The notes beneath the pieces are model-generated. The model worked only from the letters and a program-made list of their open reading frames with translations, had not been told where the DNA came from and searched no databases. Positions 25,895-38,270 of a DNA stretch of 64,000 nt are shown here, one piece after another. The stretch lies in contig NZ_LMCT01000012.1 in assembly GCF_001424875.1 (NCBI RefSeq), positions 128,992-192,991 of the forward strand, read 5' to 3'. Every line of letters starts with the position of its first letter. The stretch's first letter is position 1. Position numbers and translations under genes: made by a program. This DNA comes from Kitasatospora sp. Root107 (GTDB lineage: Bacteria > Actinomycetota > Actinomycetes > Streptomycetales > Streptomycetaceae).

Positions 25895-27441
25895 GGCGCC
25901 GGCTGGAAGCTGTCGAACGAGACCTGCCGGGCCTGCACGACCTCCGGCTTCGACCAGTCCGCGTCCGGCACCGTCCAGTAGATCGCGTAGCCGTACTTCC
26001 CGGTCACGAAACCCCGGTCGAGCGAGTGCTGACGGATGCCGGTCCTGCCGTCGTACGTCCACTCCCAGTCGGCCGCGTTGGTCCAGGACCGGAACGTGAG
26101 CGCCTTGGTGCCCAGGCTCTTGTAGCCGCGGAAGTCACGCCCCGCATCCATTTCCTCCCAGACCTTCAGCGCGCTCGGCCCCGGCTTGGCGGTCCAGGCG
26201 ACGGAAAGGGTGATGCCGTTGCCCCGGTAGTAGAACTGGGAGCCGTCGTCGCTGACCCCGTCCTCCTTGAGCCAGTCGGGCACCTTGATGGTGTAGCCCT
26301 GGGCGCCGCGCACCTCCCGATAGCCCGTCAGCTGACCCGGCGTCGGGTTGGGCGTGGTGGCGGGGGTCGGCGTCGGGGTGGTCGCGGGGCTGCTCCCTGC
26401 CGAGGCGCTCCCCGCCGGGGTACTCGCGGCCGCCGGGGCACTCGCCACCGGACCGGCCGCCGAGCCCCGATCCTTGTCCTTCCACGGCTGCCAGAGCACA
26501 ACCCCGGCCACCAGCGCCACGACCACCAGTACGGCGGCGGCCACCAGCGGCCACCGCCGGGCGGGCCCGGCCACGGGTATCGCCGCCACCTCGGTGGTGG
26601 ACTCCGCCCGCGCGGTGCCCTCGGCCACCACCCGGCGCAGCAGCGGCCGGGCCGCCGCCGCGTCCACCCGCAGCGCCGGGTCCTTCTCCAACAGCCCCTC
26701 GATCAGCGGCGTCAGCAGCCGTCCGGCACTCACCGGCGGCGTCAGCGGCTCGGTCATCACGGCCGTGAGCGTGGCCAGCGCCGAGCCCCGGTCGTACGGA
26801 GGCTTGCCCTCGACCATCGCGTACAGCGTGCCGCCCAGCGACCACAGGTCGGCCGGCGGTCCCGGCTTCTGGCCCCGGGCCCGCTCCGGCGAGATGTACG
26901 AGGGCGCGCCGACCAGCATGCCGGTGGAGGTGACCGAGGTGTCGCCCTCCACGCTGGCGATGCCGAAGTCGGTCAGCACCACCCGGCCGTCGTCGCCGAT
27001 CAGCACGTTGGACGGCTTCACGTCCCGGTGCAGGATGCCCAACTCGTGGGCCTCGCACAGCACTCCGAGCACCTCGAGGGCGATCTCGGCGGCCCGGACC
27101 GGCGACAGCGGCCCGTCCTCCTTGATCACCTCGGCCAGCGAGCGGCCGCCGACCAGCTCCATCACGATCCACGGCCGGTCGTCCTCCTCGACCACGTCGA
27201 AGACCGTCACCGCCGCCGTGTGCCTGATCCGGGCGGTCGCCTTGGCCTCGCGCAGGGTCCGGACCACCAGCCGGTGCCGGTCCTGCTCGTCGACGCCGTC
27301 GTGCATCCGGAGTTCCTTGACCGCGACCGTCCGACCGAGCATCTCGTCCTCGGCCCGCCAGACGGTGCCCATGCCACCGCGCCCGAGCACCCCGGTCAGC
27401 CGGTAACGCCCGCCCAACAGACGTCCGCCGGTCTCGGTCAT
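25891..27441 (-). CDS. Membrane Ser/Thr protein kinase
   Basis: A 516-residue Hanks-type kinase. The kinase domain is at about residues 12-275: LGRGGMGTVW, VAVKEL, LHRDVKPSNVLI, DFG in LTDFGIAS, and GAPSYISPERARG, all intact. A membrane helix (about 305-325, RWPLVAAAVLVVVALVAGVVLW) is followed by a Ser/Thr/Pro stalk and an outer domain of about 150 residues (GYTIKVPDWLKEDGVSDD...). Its organisation parallels the kinase at 22679-24253, suggesting paralogues. ATG 27441 was chosen because the frame starts MTETGGRLLGGRYRL; an ATG at 27456 is an alternative. Signal unknown. Confidence 0.93.
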   Translation of the reverse strand: MTETGGRLLGGRYRLTGVLGRGGMGTVWRAEDEMLGRTVAVKELRMHDGVDEQDRHRLVVRTLREAKATARIRHTAAVTVFDVVEEDDRPWIVMELVGGRSLAEVIKEDGPLSPVRAAEIALEVLGVLCEAHELGILHRDVKPSNVLIGDDGRVVLTDFGIASVEGDTSVTSTGMLVGAPSYISPERARGQKPGPPADLWSLGGTLYAMVEGKPPYDRGSALATLTAVMTEPLTPPVSAGRLLTPLIEGLLEKDPALRVDAAAARPLLRRVVAEGTARAESTTEVAAIPVAGPARRWPLVAAAVLVVVALVAGVVLWQPWKDKDRGSAAGPVASAPAAASTPAGSASAGSSPATTPTPTPATTPNPTPGQLTGYREVRGAQGYTIKVPDWLKEDGVSDDGSQFYYRGNGITLSVAWTAKPGPSALKVWEEMDAGRDFRGYKSLGTKALTFRSWTNAADWEWTYDGRTGIRQHSLDRGFVTGKYGYAIYWTVPDADWSKPEVVQARQVSFDSFQPAP

Positions 27442-27627
27442 CGCCACGTCCCCCATAGTGCGGTCGGCCAAGCCCCCATCATGTCGTGTCACCCCGACCA
27501 CGCGTCAGCCGCCCCCGGGCAGAGCGGAGTTCGTACTCGACCCGTGATCAGAAATGGCTGTTCCCGGCCACTTCGGCGCTGCTAGCGTTCGCCGTCGTTC
27601 ACTTCTTCTTCCCGGGGGACACCCACC

Positions 27628-28095
27628 ATGAGCACCGACCTGCCCGGCCCCGCCATGCCCGCACCGCCGGCCGCCCCGGCTCCGGCCGCCCCGCAGGCCC
27701 AGGGCGTCGCCATCGCCGCTGCCCTCGGCGCCGCGATCGTCGCCGGGCTGGCGTACGGCTTCATCGCCAAGGCCATCGAGCGCGAGATCGGCTGGGCCGT
27801 GATCGGCATCGCCGCCGCCGTCACCTTCACCCTGGGCCGACTCGGCGGCCGGGGTCAGGCGCTGCCCGTGATCGGCGCGGCGCTGTCCGTCCTCGGGCTG
27901 TTCTTCGGCCAGATCTTCACCATGGCGCTCTTCGGCCACCAGGAGCTCGGCATCTCCGTCGGCGACCTGCTGACCAGCCAGTTGGACCTCACCATCGAGG
28001 TCTGGAAGGGCGAGCGCGACATCATCGACCTGCTGTTCTACGGCTTCGCGGTGTACTTCGGCTACACGTACACCACCAAGTTCGCCACCTCCTGA
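27628..28095 (+). CDS. Membrane protein of unknown function
   Basis: A 155-residue protein with a Pro/Ala-rich start (APPAAPAPAAPQAQ) and four hydrophobic segments at about residues 28-48, 53-68, 80-100 and 135-150. ATG 27628 follows CGGGGGACACCCACC. I do not recognise a specific family. It stands alone between divergent and convergent neighbours and ends at a very strong bidirectional terminator. Confidence 0.8.
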   Translation: MSTDLPGPAMPAPPAAPAPAAPQAQGVAIAAALGAAIVAGLAYGFIAKAIEREIGWAVIGIAAAVTFTLGRLGGRGQALPVIGAALSVLGLFFGQIFTMALFGHQELGISVGDLLTSQLDLTIEVWKGERDIIDLLFYGFAVYFGYTYTTKFATS

Positions 28096-28102
28096 CCCGC
28101 AA

Positions 28103-28146
28103 CGCCGAAGGCCCCCGCCGTGTCGTCACGGCGGGGGCCTTCGGCG
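28103..28146. terminator. Strong bidirectional terminator
   Basis: CGCCGAAGGCCCCCGCCGTG (28103-28122), loop TCGT, and its exact complement (28127-28146): a perfect 20-bp stem between the convergent membrane protein and guaB3 genes. Confidence 0.85.
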
Positions 28147-28156
28147 TGATGCACCG

Positions 28157-29281
28157 TCAGCGGTGCTGCGCGGGGTTGACCGTCACCTCGACGCGCTGGA
28201 ACTCCTTGAGCTCCGAGTACCCCGTGGTGGCCATCGCCCGGCGCAGCGCGCCGAACAGGTTCATGGTGCCGTCGGGGGTGTGCGACGGGCCGGTGAGGAT
28301 CTCCGCCGTGGTGCCCACGGTGCCGAGGTCCACCCGCTTTCCGCGCGGCAGCTCCTCGTGCACGGCCTCCATGCCCCAGTGGAAACCCTTACCGGGCGCG
28401 TCGGTGCCCCGGGCCAGTGCGGCACCGATCATCACCGCGTCCGCGCCACAGGCGATCGCCTTGGCCAGGTCGCCGCTGTAGCCGACCCCGCCGTCCGCGA
28501 TCACGTGCACGTACCGGCCGCCGGACTCGTCCATGTAGTCCCGGCGGGCGGCCGCGACATCGGCCACGGCGGTGGCCATCGGGACCTGGATGCCCAGCAC
28601 GTTGCGGGTGGTGTGCGCGGCACCGCCGCCGAAGCCGACCAGCACACCGGCGGCGCCGGTCCGCATCAGGTGCAGCGCGGCGGTGTAGGTGGCACAGCCA
28701 CCGACGATCACCGGGACGTCCAGCTCGTAGATGAACTGCTTCAGGTTCAGCGGCTCGGCCGCACCCGAGACGTGCTCGGCGGAGACCGTGGTGCCCCGGA
28801 TCACGAAGACGTCCACGCCTGCGTCGACCACGGCCTTGGAGAACTCGGCGGTCCGCTGCGGCGAGAGCGCGGCGGCGGTGACCACACCGGACTCACGCAC
28901 CTCCTTGATCCGCTGCTTGATCAGCTCCGGGTCGATCGGCGCGGAGTAGATCTCCTGCAGCCGACGGGTGGCCAGGGCCTCGTCCGAGATGGTGGCGATC
29001 TCGTCCAGCAGCGGCTGCGGGTCCTCGTAACGGGTCCACAGACCCTCCAGGTTGAGCACGCCGAGCCCGCCGAGCCGGCCGATCTCGATGGCCTGCGCGG
29101 GCGAGACCACGCTGTCCATCGGCGCCGCCAGGAACGGCAGCTCGAACCGGTAGGCGTCGATCTGCCACGCGATCGAGACCTCCTTCGGGTCGCGGGTACG
29201 GCGGCTGGGGACGACGGCGATGTCGTCGAAGGAGTACGCCCTGCGGCCGCGCTTGCCTCGCCCGATCTCGATCTCAGTCAC
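28157..29281 (-). CDS. guaB3: GuaB3 family IMP dehydrogenase-related protein
   Basis: A 374-residue TIM-barrel protein of the IMPDH/GMP reductase superfamily without the CBS pair found in GuaB. Recognisable elements are AYSFDDIAVVPSRRTRDP, FLAAPMDSVVSP, HVIADGGVGYSGDLAKAIACGADAVMIG and TLMNLFGALRRAMA-like ending. The catalytic Cys loop of IMPDH (GSICTT in the neighbouring GuaB) is here GGGAAHTTRNVLG, with no Cys, as I recall for actinobacterial members, so the usual covalent XMP intermediate cannot form at that residue. A cyanobacterial GuaB3 has been reported as a GMP reductase; whether this one is active is open. GTG 29281 follows GGAAGG. It is 151 bp downstream of guaB, separated by a terminator. 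Confidence 0.88.
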   Translation of the reverse strand: MTEIEIGRGKRGRRAYSFDDIAVVPSRRTRDPKEVSIAWQIDAYRFELPFLAAPMDSVVSPAQAIEIGRLGGLGVLNLEGLWTRYEDPQPLLDEIATISDEALATRRLQEIYSAPIDPELIKQRIKEVRESGVVTAAALSPQRTAEFSKAVVDAGVDVFVIRGTTVSAEHVSGAAEPLNLKQFIYELDVPVIVGGCATYTAALHLMRTGAAGVLVGFGGGAAHTTRNVLGIQVPMATAVADVAAARRDYMDESGGRYVHVIADGGVGYSGDLAKAIACGADAVMIGAALARGTDAPGKGFHWGMEAVHEELPRGKRVDLGTVGTTAEILTGPSHTPDGTMNLFGALRRAMATTGYSELKEFQRVEVTVNPAQHR

Positions 29282-29371
29282 TTCGAGCCCTTCCTGCTGC
29301 TTGCTGGTCGCCCCAAGTATCCCGTACTCGGCCCCCTGGCCCTCGCCACGACCGCACCATGGACACGCGAA

Positions 29372-29418
29372 ACGGCAGGGCACCACCTGCGGAACTGCCG
29401 CGGGTGGTGCCCTGCCGT
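29372..29418 (-). terminator. Terminator after guaB
   Basis: ACGGCAGGGCACCACC (29372-29387) and GGTGGTGCCCTGCCGT (29403-29418) form a perfect 16-bp stem with a 15-base loop, 15 bp past the guaB stop codon. Confidence 0.82.
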
Positions 29419-29432
29419 GGTGATCCGGAGCC

Positions 29433-31818
<2,386 letters not shown>

Positions 31819-32013
31819 CGGTCCATGGTGCCTGGTCGGAGCGGAAAACATGGCACCGCGTCCGGAGTTGTGCATCGGAACGTTATGCGCCTCCCCCACC
31901 GCCGCCTCCGCCCGCTGGTCCCCGAGGTGCTCCATTACTCCATGGTGCAGCCTCGGGACCGTAACGTCACACGTCTGAGCGAGCATTGGACTCTGCCGGC
32001 CGGTGAGGGCCGG

Positions 32014-32625
32014 TCAGCGGACCAGGCCCCAACGGAAACCGAGCGCCACGGCGTGCGCGCGGTCCGAGGCGCCGAGCTTCTTGAACAGCCGCCTGGCGTG
32101 CGTCTTCACGGTGTCCTCGGAGAGGAACAGCTCGCGCCCGATCTCGGCGTTGCTCCGGCCGTGGCTCATCCCTTCGAGCACCTGGATCTCACGCGCCGTC
32201 AGCGTCGGTGCGGCACCCATGTCGGGGCTGCGCAGCCGGCGCGGGGCGAGCCGCCAGGTCGGGTCGGCCAGGGCCTGGGTGACGGTGGCCCGCAGCTCGG
32301 CGCGCGAGGCGTCCTTGTGCAGGTAGCCCCGGGCCCCGGCGGCGACCGCGAGCGCGACCCCGTCCAGGTCCTCGGCCACCGTGAGCATGATGATCCGGGC
32401 CCCCGGGTCGGCCGAGAGCAGCCGACGGACCGTCTCCACCCCACCCAGGCCGGGCATCCGGACATCCATCAGGACGAGATCGGAGCGGTCGGCCACCCAA
32501 CGGCGGAGGACCTCCTCACCGTTCGTCGCCGTGGTCACCCGGTCGACACCGGGGACCGTCGCCACCGCGCGGCGAAGCGCCTCCCGGGCGAGGGGGGAAT
32601 CGTCGCAGACGAGTACGGATGTCAT
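32014..32625 (-). CDS. bldM: Developmental response regulator BldM
   Basis: A 203-residue orphan response regulator nearly identical to what I recall for Streptomyces BldM. The receiver begins MTSVLVCDDSPLAREAL, with the conserved aspartate D54 in LVLMDVRMPG and the switch Lys in GYLHKD; the LuxR-type helix-turn-helix is at about residues 140-200 (LTAREIQVLEGMSHGRSN ... DTVKTHARRLFKKLG). BldM homodimers activate early aerial-growth genes and BldM-WhiI heterodimers activate late sporulation genes. No sensor kinase is adjacent, as expected for an atypical regulator. A consensus sigma-BldN promoter lies at 32777-32804. It is divergent from whiD. Confidence 0.97.
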   Translation of the reverse strand: MTSVLVCDDSPLAREALRRAVATVPGVDRVTTATNGEEVLRRWVADRSDLVLMDVRMPGLGGVETVRRLLSADPGARIIMLTVAEDLDGVALAVAAGARGYLHKDASRAELRATVTQALADPTWRLAPRRLRSPDMGAAPTLTAREIQVLEGMSHGRSNAEIGRELFLSEDTVKTHARRLFKKLGASDRAHAVALGFRWGLVR

Positions 32626-33117
32626 GACCGTCCTCCGCAGCTGATCCGCGTCACGTTGAGCCTCCTGGCTGGTACGAATCTCTCCGACACGGCCGAATGA
32701 CGAAGGACTTCGGTCGGACCGACGGTCTCCCGTGATCGTTCCCGACGTCCAGCGCCTGCTAACCGCCTCCGCACTTCCAACGACCGTCACTCGAATGAGT
32801 TACGGCTTTCAGGGCCATCTCCACCACTGTACGTGGCCGACCCGTTACCGATCAGCCGCATCGCGGTGCACACGCCGCGCATTTGTGCTGATCACACGCA
32901 TGCCGCGCACCACCAGCGCTCTTGAGCATCCCCCCACGCCCCCGGCGCCACCCGAATGCCACGCCGGTACCCGCAAACACCATGCCCTCTTTGTCCGGTT
33001 TTATAGCTTCTGTACGGTCATTGACTGTTGTGTGGCTCTGTGAGTGACTTGTCCCAGTGGTTGCCGTAAGTCATATTTCCAGGTGTGCATACCGGTCCAT
33101 GAAGGGATACAAGAGCC
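32626..33117. other. bldM-whiD divergent regulatory region
   Basis: These 492 bp contain no gene. They hold the sigma-BldN promoter of bldM and, in the AT-richer right part (about 32990-33110), the whiD promoter and leader, including GAAGGGAT before the whiD start. I could not assign a whiD -35/-10 pair with confidence. Confidence 0.6.
32777..32804 (-). promoter_or_regulatory. Sigma-BldN promoter of bldM
   Basis: On the minus strand: CGTAAC (32804-32799), exactly 16 bases, then CGTTGG (32782-32777). The published sigma-BldN consensus is CGTAAC-N16-CGTTGA, so only the last base differs. It would start transcription about 145 bp before the bldM ATG, in agreement with the known sigma-BldN dependence of bldM p1. 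Confidence 0.82.
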
Positions 33118-33444
33118 ATGGCAGACTTTTCCCGCCTCCCCGGCCCCAACGCAGACCTCTGGGACTGGCAGCTCTCCGCCGCCTGCCGCGGCGTGGACAG
33201 TTCGCTCTTCTTCCACCCGGAGGGCGAGCGCGGGGCCGCGCGCAGTTCGCGCGAGGCAAGCGCCAAGGAGGTCTGCATGCGGTGCCCGGTCCGGACCGAG
33301 TGCGCGGCGCACGCGCTGGCGGTCCGCGAGCCGTACGGCGTCTGGGGCGGCCTCACCGAGGACGAGCGCGAGGAACTGATGGGCCGTTCGCGCAACCGGC
33401 TGGTCGAGGTACCGCTCACCCTGCCCGCCACGATCAGGCGCTGA
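33118..33444 (+). CDS. whiD: WhiB-like iron-sulfur protein WhiD
   Basis: A 108-residue WhiB-like protein. Four cluster ligands C23, C53, C56 and C62 (AACRGVD ... CMRCPVRTEC) and the GVWGG turn at 74-78 are all present, so a nitric-oxide-sensitive [4Fe-4S] cluster is expected. The sequence start MADFSRLPGPNADLWDWQL and position divergent from bldM match WhiD, which is needed for spore maturation and late sporulation septation. WhiB-like proteins act by binding region 4 of the principal sigma factor. ATG 33118 has GAAGGG about nine bases upstream. It converges with a LysR gene 49 bp away. Confidence 0.94.
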   Translation: MADFSRLPGPNADLWDWQLSAACRGVDSSLFFHPEGERGAARSSREASAKEVCMRCPVRTECAAHALAVREPYGVWGGLTEDEREELMGRSRNRLVEVPLTLPATIRR

Positions 33445-33493
33445 CCGGACGTCAGGTAGTGCAGAAACGTTTCATCGACGAAACCCGCCCCGG

Positions 33494-34495
33494 CTACCGG
33501 TCGGCGGCCGCCCCGGCAAGCTGATCCAGCATCAGCGCCACGGCCGGGACCTCCGCCAGATCCGGCAGGGTCAGTGCGACCACCTGCCGCACCGCCGGGG
33601 CACCCGAGGCGGCCCGCACCGGCACCGCGGCCACCTTCGAGTGCCGCACCGCCTCCAGCGCGAGGCCCGGCAGCACCGCCACCCCGAGCCCGGCCGCCAC
33701 CAGCCCGACCACCGCCGGGTAGTCGTCGGTGGCGAAGTCGATCCGCGGCTCGAAGCCCGCGCCCGCACACAGCTCCACCAGGTGCCCCCGACACTGCGGA
33801 CAGCCCGCGATCCACTGCTCCGCCGCCAGCTCCACCAGATCCACCGGCCTGCTCTCGTCCCTGGCCGCCAACGGGTGGCCGATCGGGAGCAGGCCGATCA
33901 GCGGGTCGTCCAGCAGCGGCCGGACCACCAGGTCCGACCAGTCGTTCGCGGCCTGGCTGGCGGCCGCCTCCAGGGTCGCCTCCGCCCTCGCCTCCCGGGC
34001 CGTGGTGTGCGGGGCGGGCAGCACGGCCCCACCGTGCGAGTCCGGGTACCGGAACGCCAGCGCCACCTCGCACTCGCCACCCCGCAGCATCGCCAGCGAC
34101 TCCGGCGGCTCCGCCTCCACCAGCGACACGCGCACCCCCGGACGGGCGCCCCGCAGACGGGCTACCGCCGGCGGCACCAGAGTGGAACTCGCGGTCGGGA
34201 ACGACACCAACCGCACCCGCCCGGCCCGCAGCCCCGTGATCGCGGCCACCTCCTCCTCGGCCGCCGACAGGCCGGAGAGAATGCCGTTCGCGTGCTTCAA
34301 CAGCACCTGACCCGCCTCGGTCAGCTGCATCCCCTTCCCCGACCGGGCCACCAACGGGGTCGCCACCGACTTCTCCAGCGCCTTCATCTGCTGGCTCACC
34401 GCAGGCTGCGTACAGCCCAGCTCCCGGGCAGCGGCAGAGAACGAACCGCTACGGGCAACGGCGCGCAGGACGCGGAGATGGCGGGCCTCGATCAT
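33494..34495 (-). CDS. LysR family transcriptional regulator
   Basis: A 333-residue LysR-type regulator. The N-terminal winged helix (HLRVLRAVARSGSFSAAARELGCTQPAVSQQMKALEK, residues 6-42) is intact and the periplasmic-binding-like effector domain covers about 90-325. The paired cysteines in AGCPQCRGH near residue 230 are unusual for an effector domain and might serve redox or metal sensing. No divergent structural gene is adjacent (a truncated repeat and the groEL1 terminator lie upstream), so its target is not evident. ATG 34495 overlaps no neighbour. Confidence 0.92.
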   Translation of the reverse strand: MIEARHLRVLRAVARSGSFSAAARELGCTQPAVSQQMKALEKSVATPLVARSGKGMQLTEAGQVLLKHANGILSGLSAAEEEVAAITGLRAGRVRLVSFPTASSTLVPPAVARLRGARPGVRVSLVEAEPPESLAMLRGGECEVALAFRYPDSHGGAVLPAPHTTAREARAEATLEAAASQAANDWSDLVVRPLLDDPLIGLLPIGHPLAARDESRPVDLVELAAEQWIAGCPQCRGHLVELCAGAGFEPRIDFATDDYPAVVGLVAAGLGVAVLPGLALEAVRHSKVAAVPVRAASGAPAVRQVVALTLPDLAEVPAVALMLDQLAGAAADR

Positions 34496-34538
34496 GCCTC
34501 AGTTATAAGCGATCCTTTGGGCAAATGGCCAACCACAT

Positions 34539-34625
34539 CAGGGGCTCGGGGAACTGCGACGCCGACCCTTACAAGGTGATCCGTACGTAGGTGGTCAGGC
34601 ACTTTCGCAGTGACCCGCACGCCAG
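34539..34625. repeat. Dispersed repeat copy B, truncated
   Basis: Begins CAGGGGCTCGGGGAACTGCGAC exactly as copy A (5057-5238) and copy C, and shares CAGGCACTTTCGC and ACCCGCAC-CCAG with copy A, then similarity stops. The right terminal inverted repeat is missing, so this is a left-half remnant between the LysR start and the groEL1 terminator. Confidence 0.7.
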
Positions 34626-34656
34626 ATCTCCTCCTGAGCACCCGCGAAACGCCGAA

Positions 34657-34684
34657 GGCCCGGCTCACCGAAGTGAACCGGGCC
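34657..34684 (-). terminator. Terminator after groEL1
   Basis: GGCCCGGCTCAC, loop CGAA, GTGAACCGGGCC: a 12-bp stem with one mismatch, 20 bp beyond the groEL1 stop codon. Confidence 0.72.
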
Positions 34685-34704
34685 CGCGGAGTGGTGACGG
34701 AGCG

Positions 34705-36348
<1,644 letters not shown>

Positions 36349-36426
36349 CTACTGACGACGTGAGCCAACAACCGCGCCCCGGGCCCCTGTCACTGGTGAC
36401 AAGAATCCGGGGCGGGCTGGTACGTC

Positions 36427-36732
36427 TTACTTCTCGATGATGGCGAGAACGTCGCGCGCCGAGAGAACCAGGTATTCCTCACCCTGGTACTTGACCTCGG
36501 TGCCGCCGTACTTCGAGTACAGGACGATGTCGCCGACGGCGACGTCCAGCGGGAGACGCTGGCCGTCCTCGAAGCGACCCGGACCGACGGCCAGGACGAC
36601 GCCCTCCTGGGGCTTCTCCTTCGCCGTGTCCGGGATGACCAGGCCGGAGGCCGTGGTGGTCTCGGCGTCGAGCGGCTGGACCACAATGCGGTCCTCGAGC
36701 GGCTTGATGGCAACCTTGCTGCTGGCGGTCAC
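36427..36732 (-). CDS. groES: Co-chaperonin GroES (Hsp10)
   Basis: A 101-residue co-chaperonin lid. Recognisable are [36 protein letters not shown] (mobile loop) and [27 protein letters not shown] 36732 is preceded by AAGGGGAG. First gene of the groES-groEL1 operon, about 100-130 bp downstream of a housekeeping promoter that overlaps one CIRCE element and precedes another, so it is repressed by HrcA until heat shock. Confidence 0.97.
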   Translation of the reverse strand: MTASSKVAIKPLEDRIVVQPLDAETTTASGLVIPDTAKEKPQEGVVLAVGPGRFEDGQRLPLDVAVGDIVLYSKYGGTEVKYQGEEYLVLSARDVLAIIEK

Positions 36733-36828
36733 GTCCGAGCTCCCCTTCGGAGATTACGGGGTTGTTCTTCAGGTAGGTGGCGATGAGTACGGGTCTGCCG
36801 TCGCGGGGGTCAGACTCGCTTCATCGCG

Positions 36829-36856
36829 TTAGCACTCACCCGGTGGGGAGTGCCAG
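36829..36856. promoter_or_regulatory. CIRCE-like element 2, 10-bp spacer
   Basis: TTAGCACTC, ten bases, GAGTGCCAG. One base longer in the spacer than canonical CIRCE and with two mismatches in the right arm. It lies just downstream of the predicted groES transcription start. Confidence 0.75.
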
Positions 36857-36861
36857 GAACG

Positions 36862-36890
36862 ACCATAGGCGGCCGTTAGCACTCAGTCAA
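36862..36890 (-). promoter_or_regulatory. groES housekeeping promoter
   Basis: On the minus strand: TTGACT (36890-36885), 17 bases, TATGGT (36867-36862), a strong principal-sigma promoter. Its -35 box lies in the spacer of CIRCE element 1. Confidence 0.82.
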
Positions 36891-36902
36891 CCAGAGTGCC
36901 AA
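36876..36902. promoter_or_regulatory. CIRCE element 1 (HrcA operator)
   Basis: TTAGCACTC, exactly nine bases, GAGTGCCAA: canonical CIRCE (TTAGCACTC-N9-GAGTGCTAA) with one mismatch. HrcA bound here would block the -35 of the groES promoter. Confidence 0.92.
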
Positions 36903-37079
36903 CGGCGTGGCCCGGAGAACCGCCGGAAACCGAGTAGCCGCACTCATGTACGAGACGGCCCCGGCCAGAATGGCCGCCATGCTCCTGCTCGCCTCGGTGG
37001 CCGGCGCGTCCTTGGAACTGCCACCCCTGCTACAGCGGCAGCGGCCGGTGCAACTGACCGGGAGCGGCAGAATGGGCCC

Positions 37080-38270
37080 GTGGAGATCGAATCGTTCCGT
37101 GGCCTGTTGACCGATCAGGGCCAGTCCCTGCTGGCCGAGCTCCGGGAGTTCAAGCCCGGTGAGGAGCTGGCGCTGGCCACCCGGCTGCGCAAGGAGCACC
37201 CGGCCGAGCTGGTCAGTGCGGCGCTCGCGCAGGCGGGGCTGCGGCAGCGGGCCAGGGCGAAGTTCGGTGACGACGCCGACGCGATGTACTTCACCCCGAA
37301 CGGGGTCGAGCAGGCCACCCGCCGCAGCGTCGCCGAGTGGCGGGCGCAGCGGTTCGCCGCGCTCGGCGTACGGCGGCTGGCCGACCTGTGCTGCGGGATC
37401 GGCGGCGACGCGATCGCCCTGGCCAGGGCCGGGATCGCGGTCCTGGCGGTCGACCGGGACGAGCTGACCTGCGCCGTGGCCGAGGCCAACGCGGCCGCGC
37501 TGGGCCTGGGCGGGCTGATCGAGGTCCGGCAGGCGGACGTCACCGAGGTGGACGTCACCGGGTACGACGCGGTCTTCACCGACCCGGCGCGCCGGACGGC
37601 GCGCGGGCGGGTCTTCGATCCGGAGGCGTACTCCCCGCCGCTCTCCTGGGCGATCGAGGCGGCCCGCCGCACCCCGTACGGGGCGCTCAAGGTGGCGCCC
37701 GGCATCCCGCACGCGCTGGTGCCCGAGGGCGCCGAGGCCGAGTGGGTCTCGGACCACGGGGAGGTCAAGGAGGCGGTGCTCTGGTTCGGCACCGGGGCCA
37801 CCGAGCCGCACCGGGCCACCCTGCTGCCGGGCCCGCACACCCTGACGGGCGGTCAACTCCCCGACCCGGCCCCCGGGCCGGTCGGCCGCTACCTGTACGA
37901 GCCGGACGGCGCGGTGATCCGGGCCCACCAGGTGGCCGAGGTGGCCGAGCAGGTGGACGGGCGGCTGATCGACCCGATGATCGCGTACCTGACCTCGGAC
38001 CGGCTGGCGGCGACCCCGTACGCGCACGCGTACGAGCTGACCGACGTGCTGCCGTTCCACATCAAGAAGCTCAAGGCGCTGCTGCGCGAGCGCGGCGTCG
38101 GCACCGTGGTGATCAAGAAGCGCGGCATCGCGATCACCCCCGAGGACCTGCGCAAGCAGCTCAAGCCGAGCGGCCCGAACGAGGTCACGGTGATCCTCTG
38201 CCGGACCGACCGGGGCCCGCTGATGATGCTGGGTCAGCCGGTGACGCCGGGTCAGCCGGCCGGGGCCTGA
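37080..38270 (+). CDS. Class I SAM methyltransferase with THUMP-like domain
   Basis: A 396-residue protein. The methyltransferase core begins near residue 95 with LADLCCGIGGDAIALARAG (SAM-binding glycine motif) and AVDRDEL, then a DPAR motif (AVFTDPARRT) in place of the usual DPPY, and a C-terminal THUMP-like region (HIKKLKALLRERGVGTVVIKKRGIAITPEDLRKQLK). The combination suggests modification of RNA. GTG 37080 is chosen because the frame starts VEIESFRGLLTDQG and a CAGAAT -10-like box lies six bases upstream, suggesting a leaderless message. Its 3' end overlaps the convergent deacetylase gene by 19 bp. The substrate is unknown. Confidence 0.88.
   Translation: MEIESFRGLLTDQGQSLLAELREFKPGEELALATRLRKEHPAELVSAALAQAGLRQRARAKFGDDADAMYFTPNGVEQATRRSVAEWRAQRFAALGVRRLADLCCGIGGDAIALARAGIAVLAVDRDELTCAVAEANAAALGLGGLIEVRQADVTEVDVTGYDAVFTDPARRTARGRVFDPEAYSPPLSWAIEAARRTPYGALKVAPGIPHALVPEGAEAEWVSDHGEVKEAVLWFGTGATEPHRATLLPGPHTLTGGQLPDPAPGPVGRYLYEPDGAVIRAHQVAEVAEQVDGRLIDPMIAYLTSDRLAATPYAHAYELTDVLPFHIKKLKALLRERGVGTVVIKKRGIAITPEDLRKQLKPSGPNEVTVILCRTDRGPLMMLGQPVTPGQPAGA

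Noticed and set aside
22679..27441. PASTA-type PknB kinases
   Set aside because: The outer domains show no PASTA repeats, and no division genes are adjacent.
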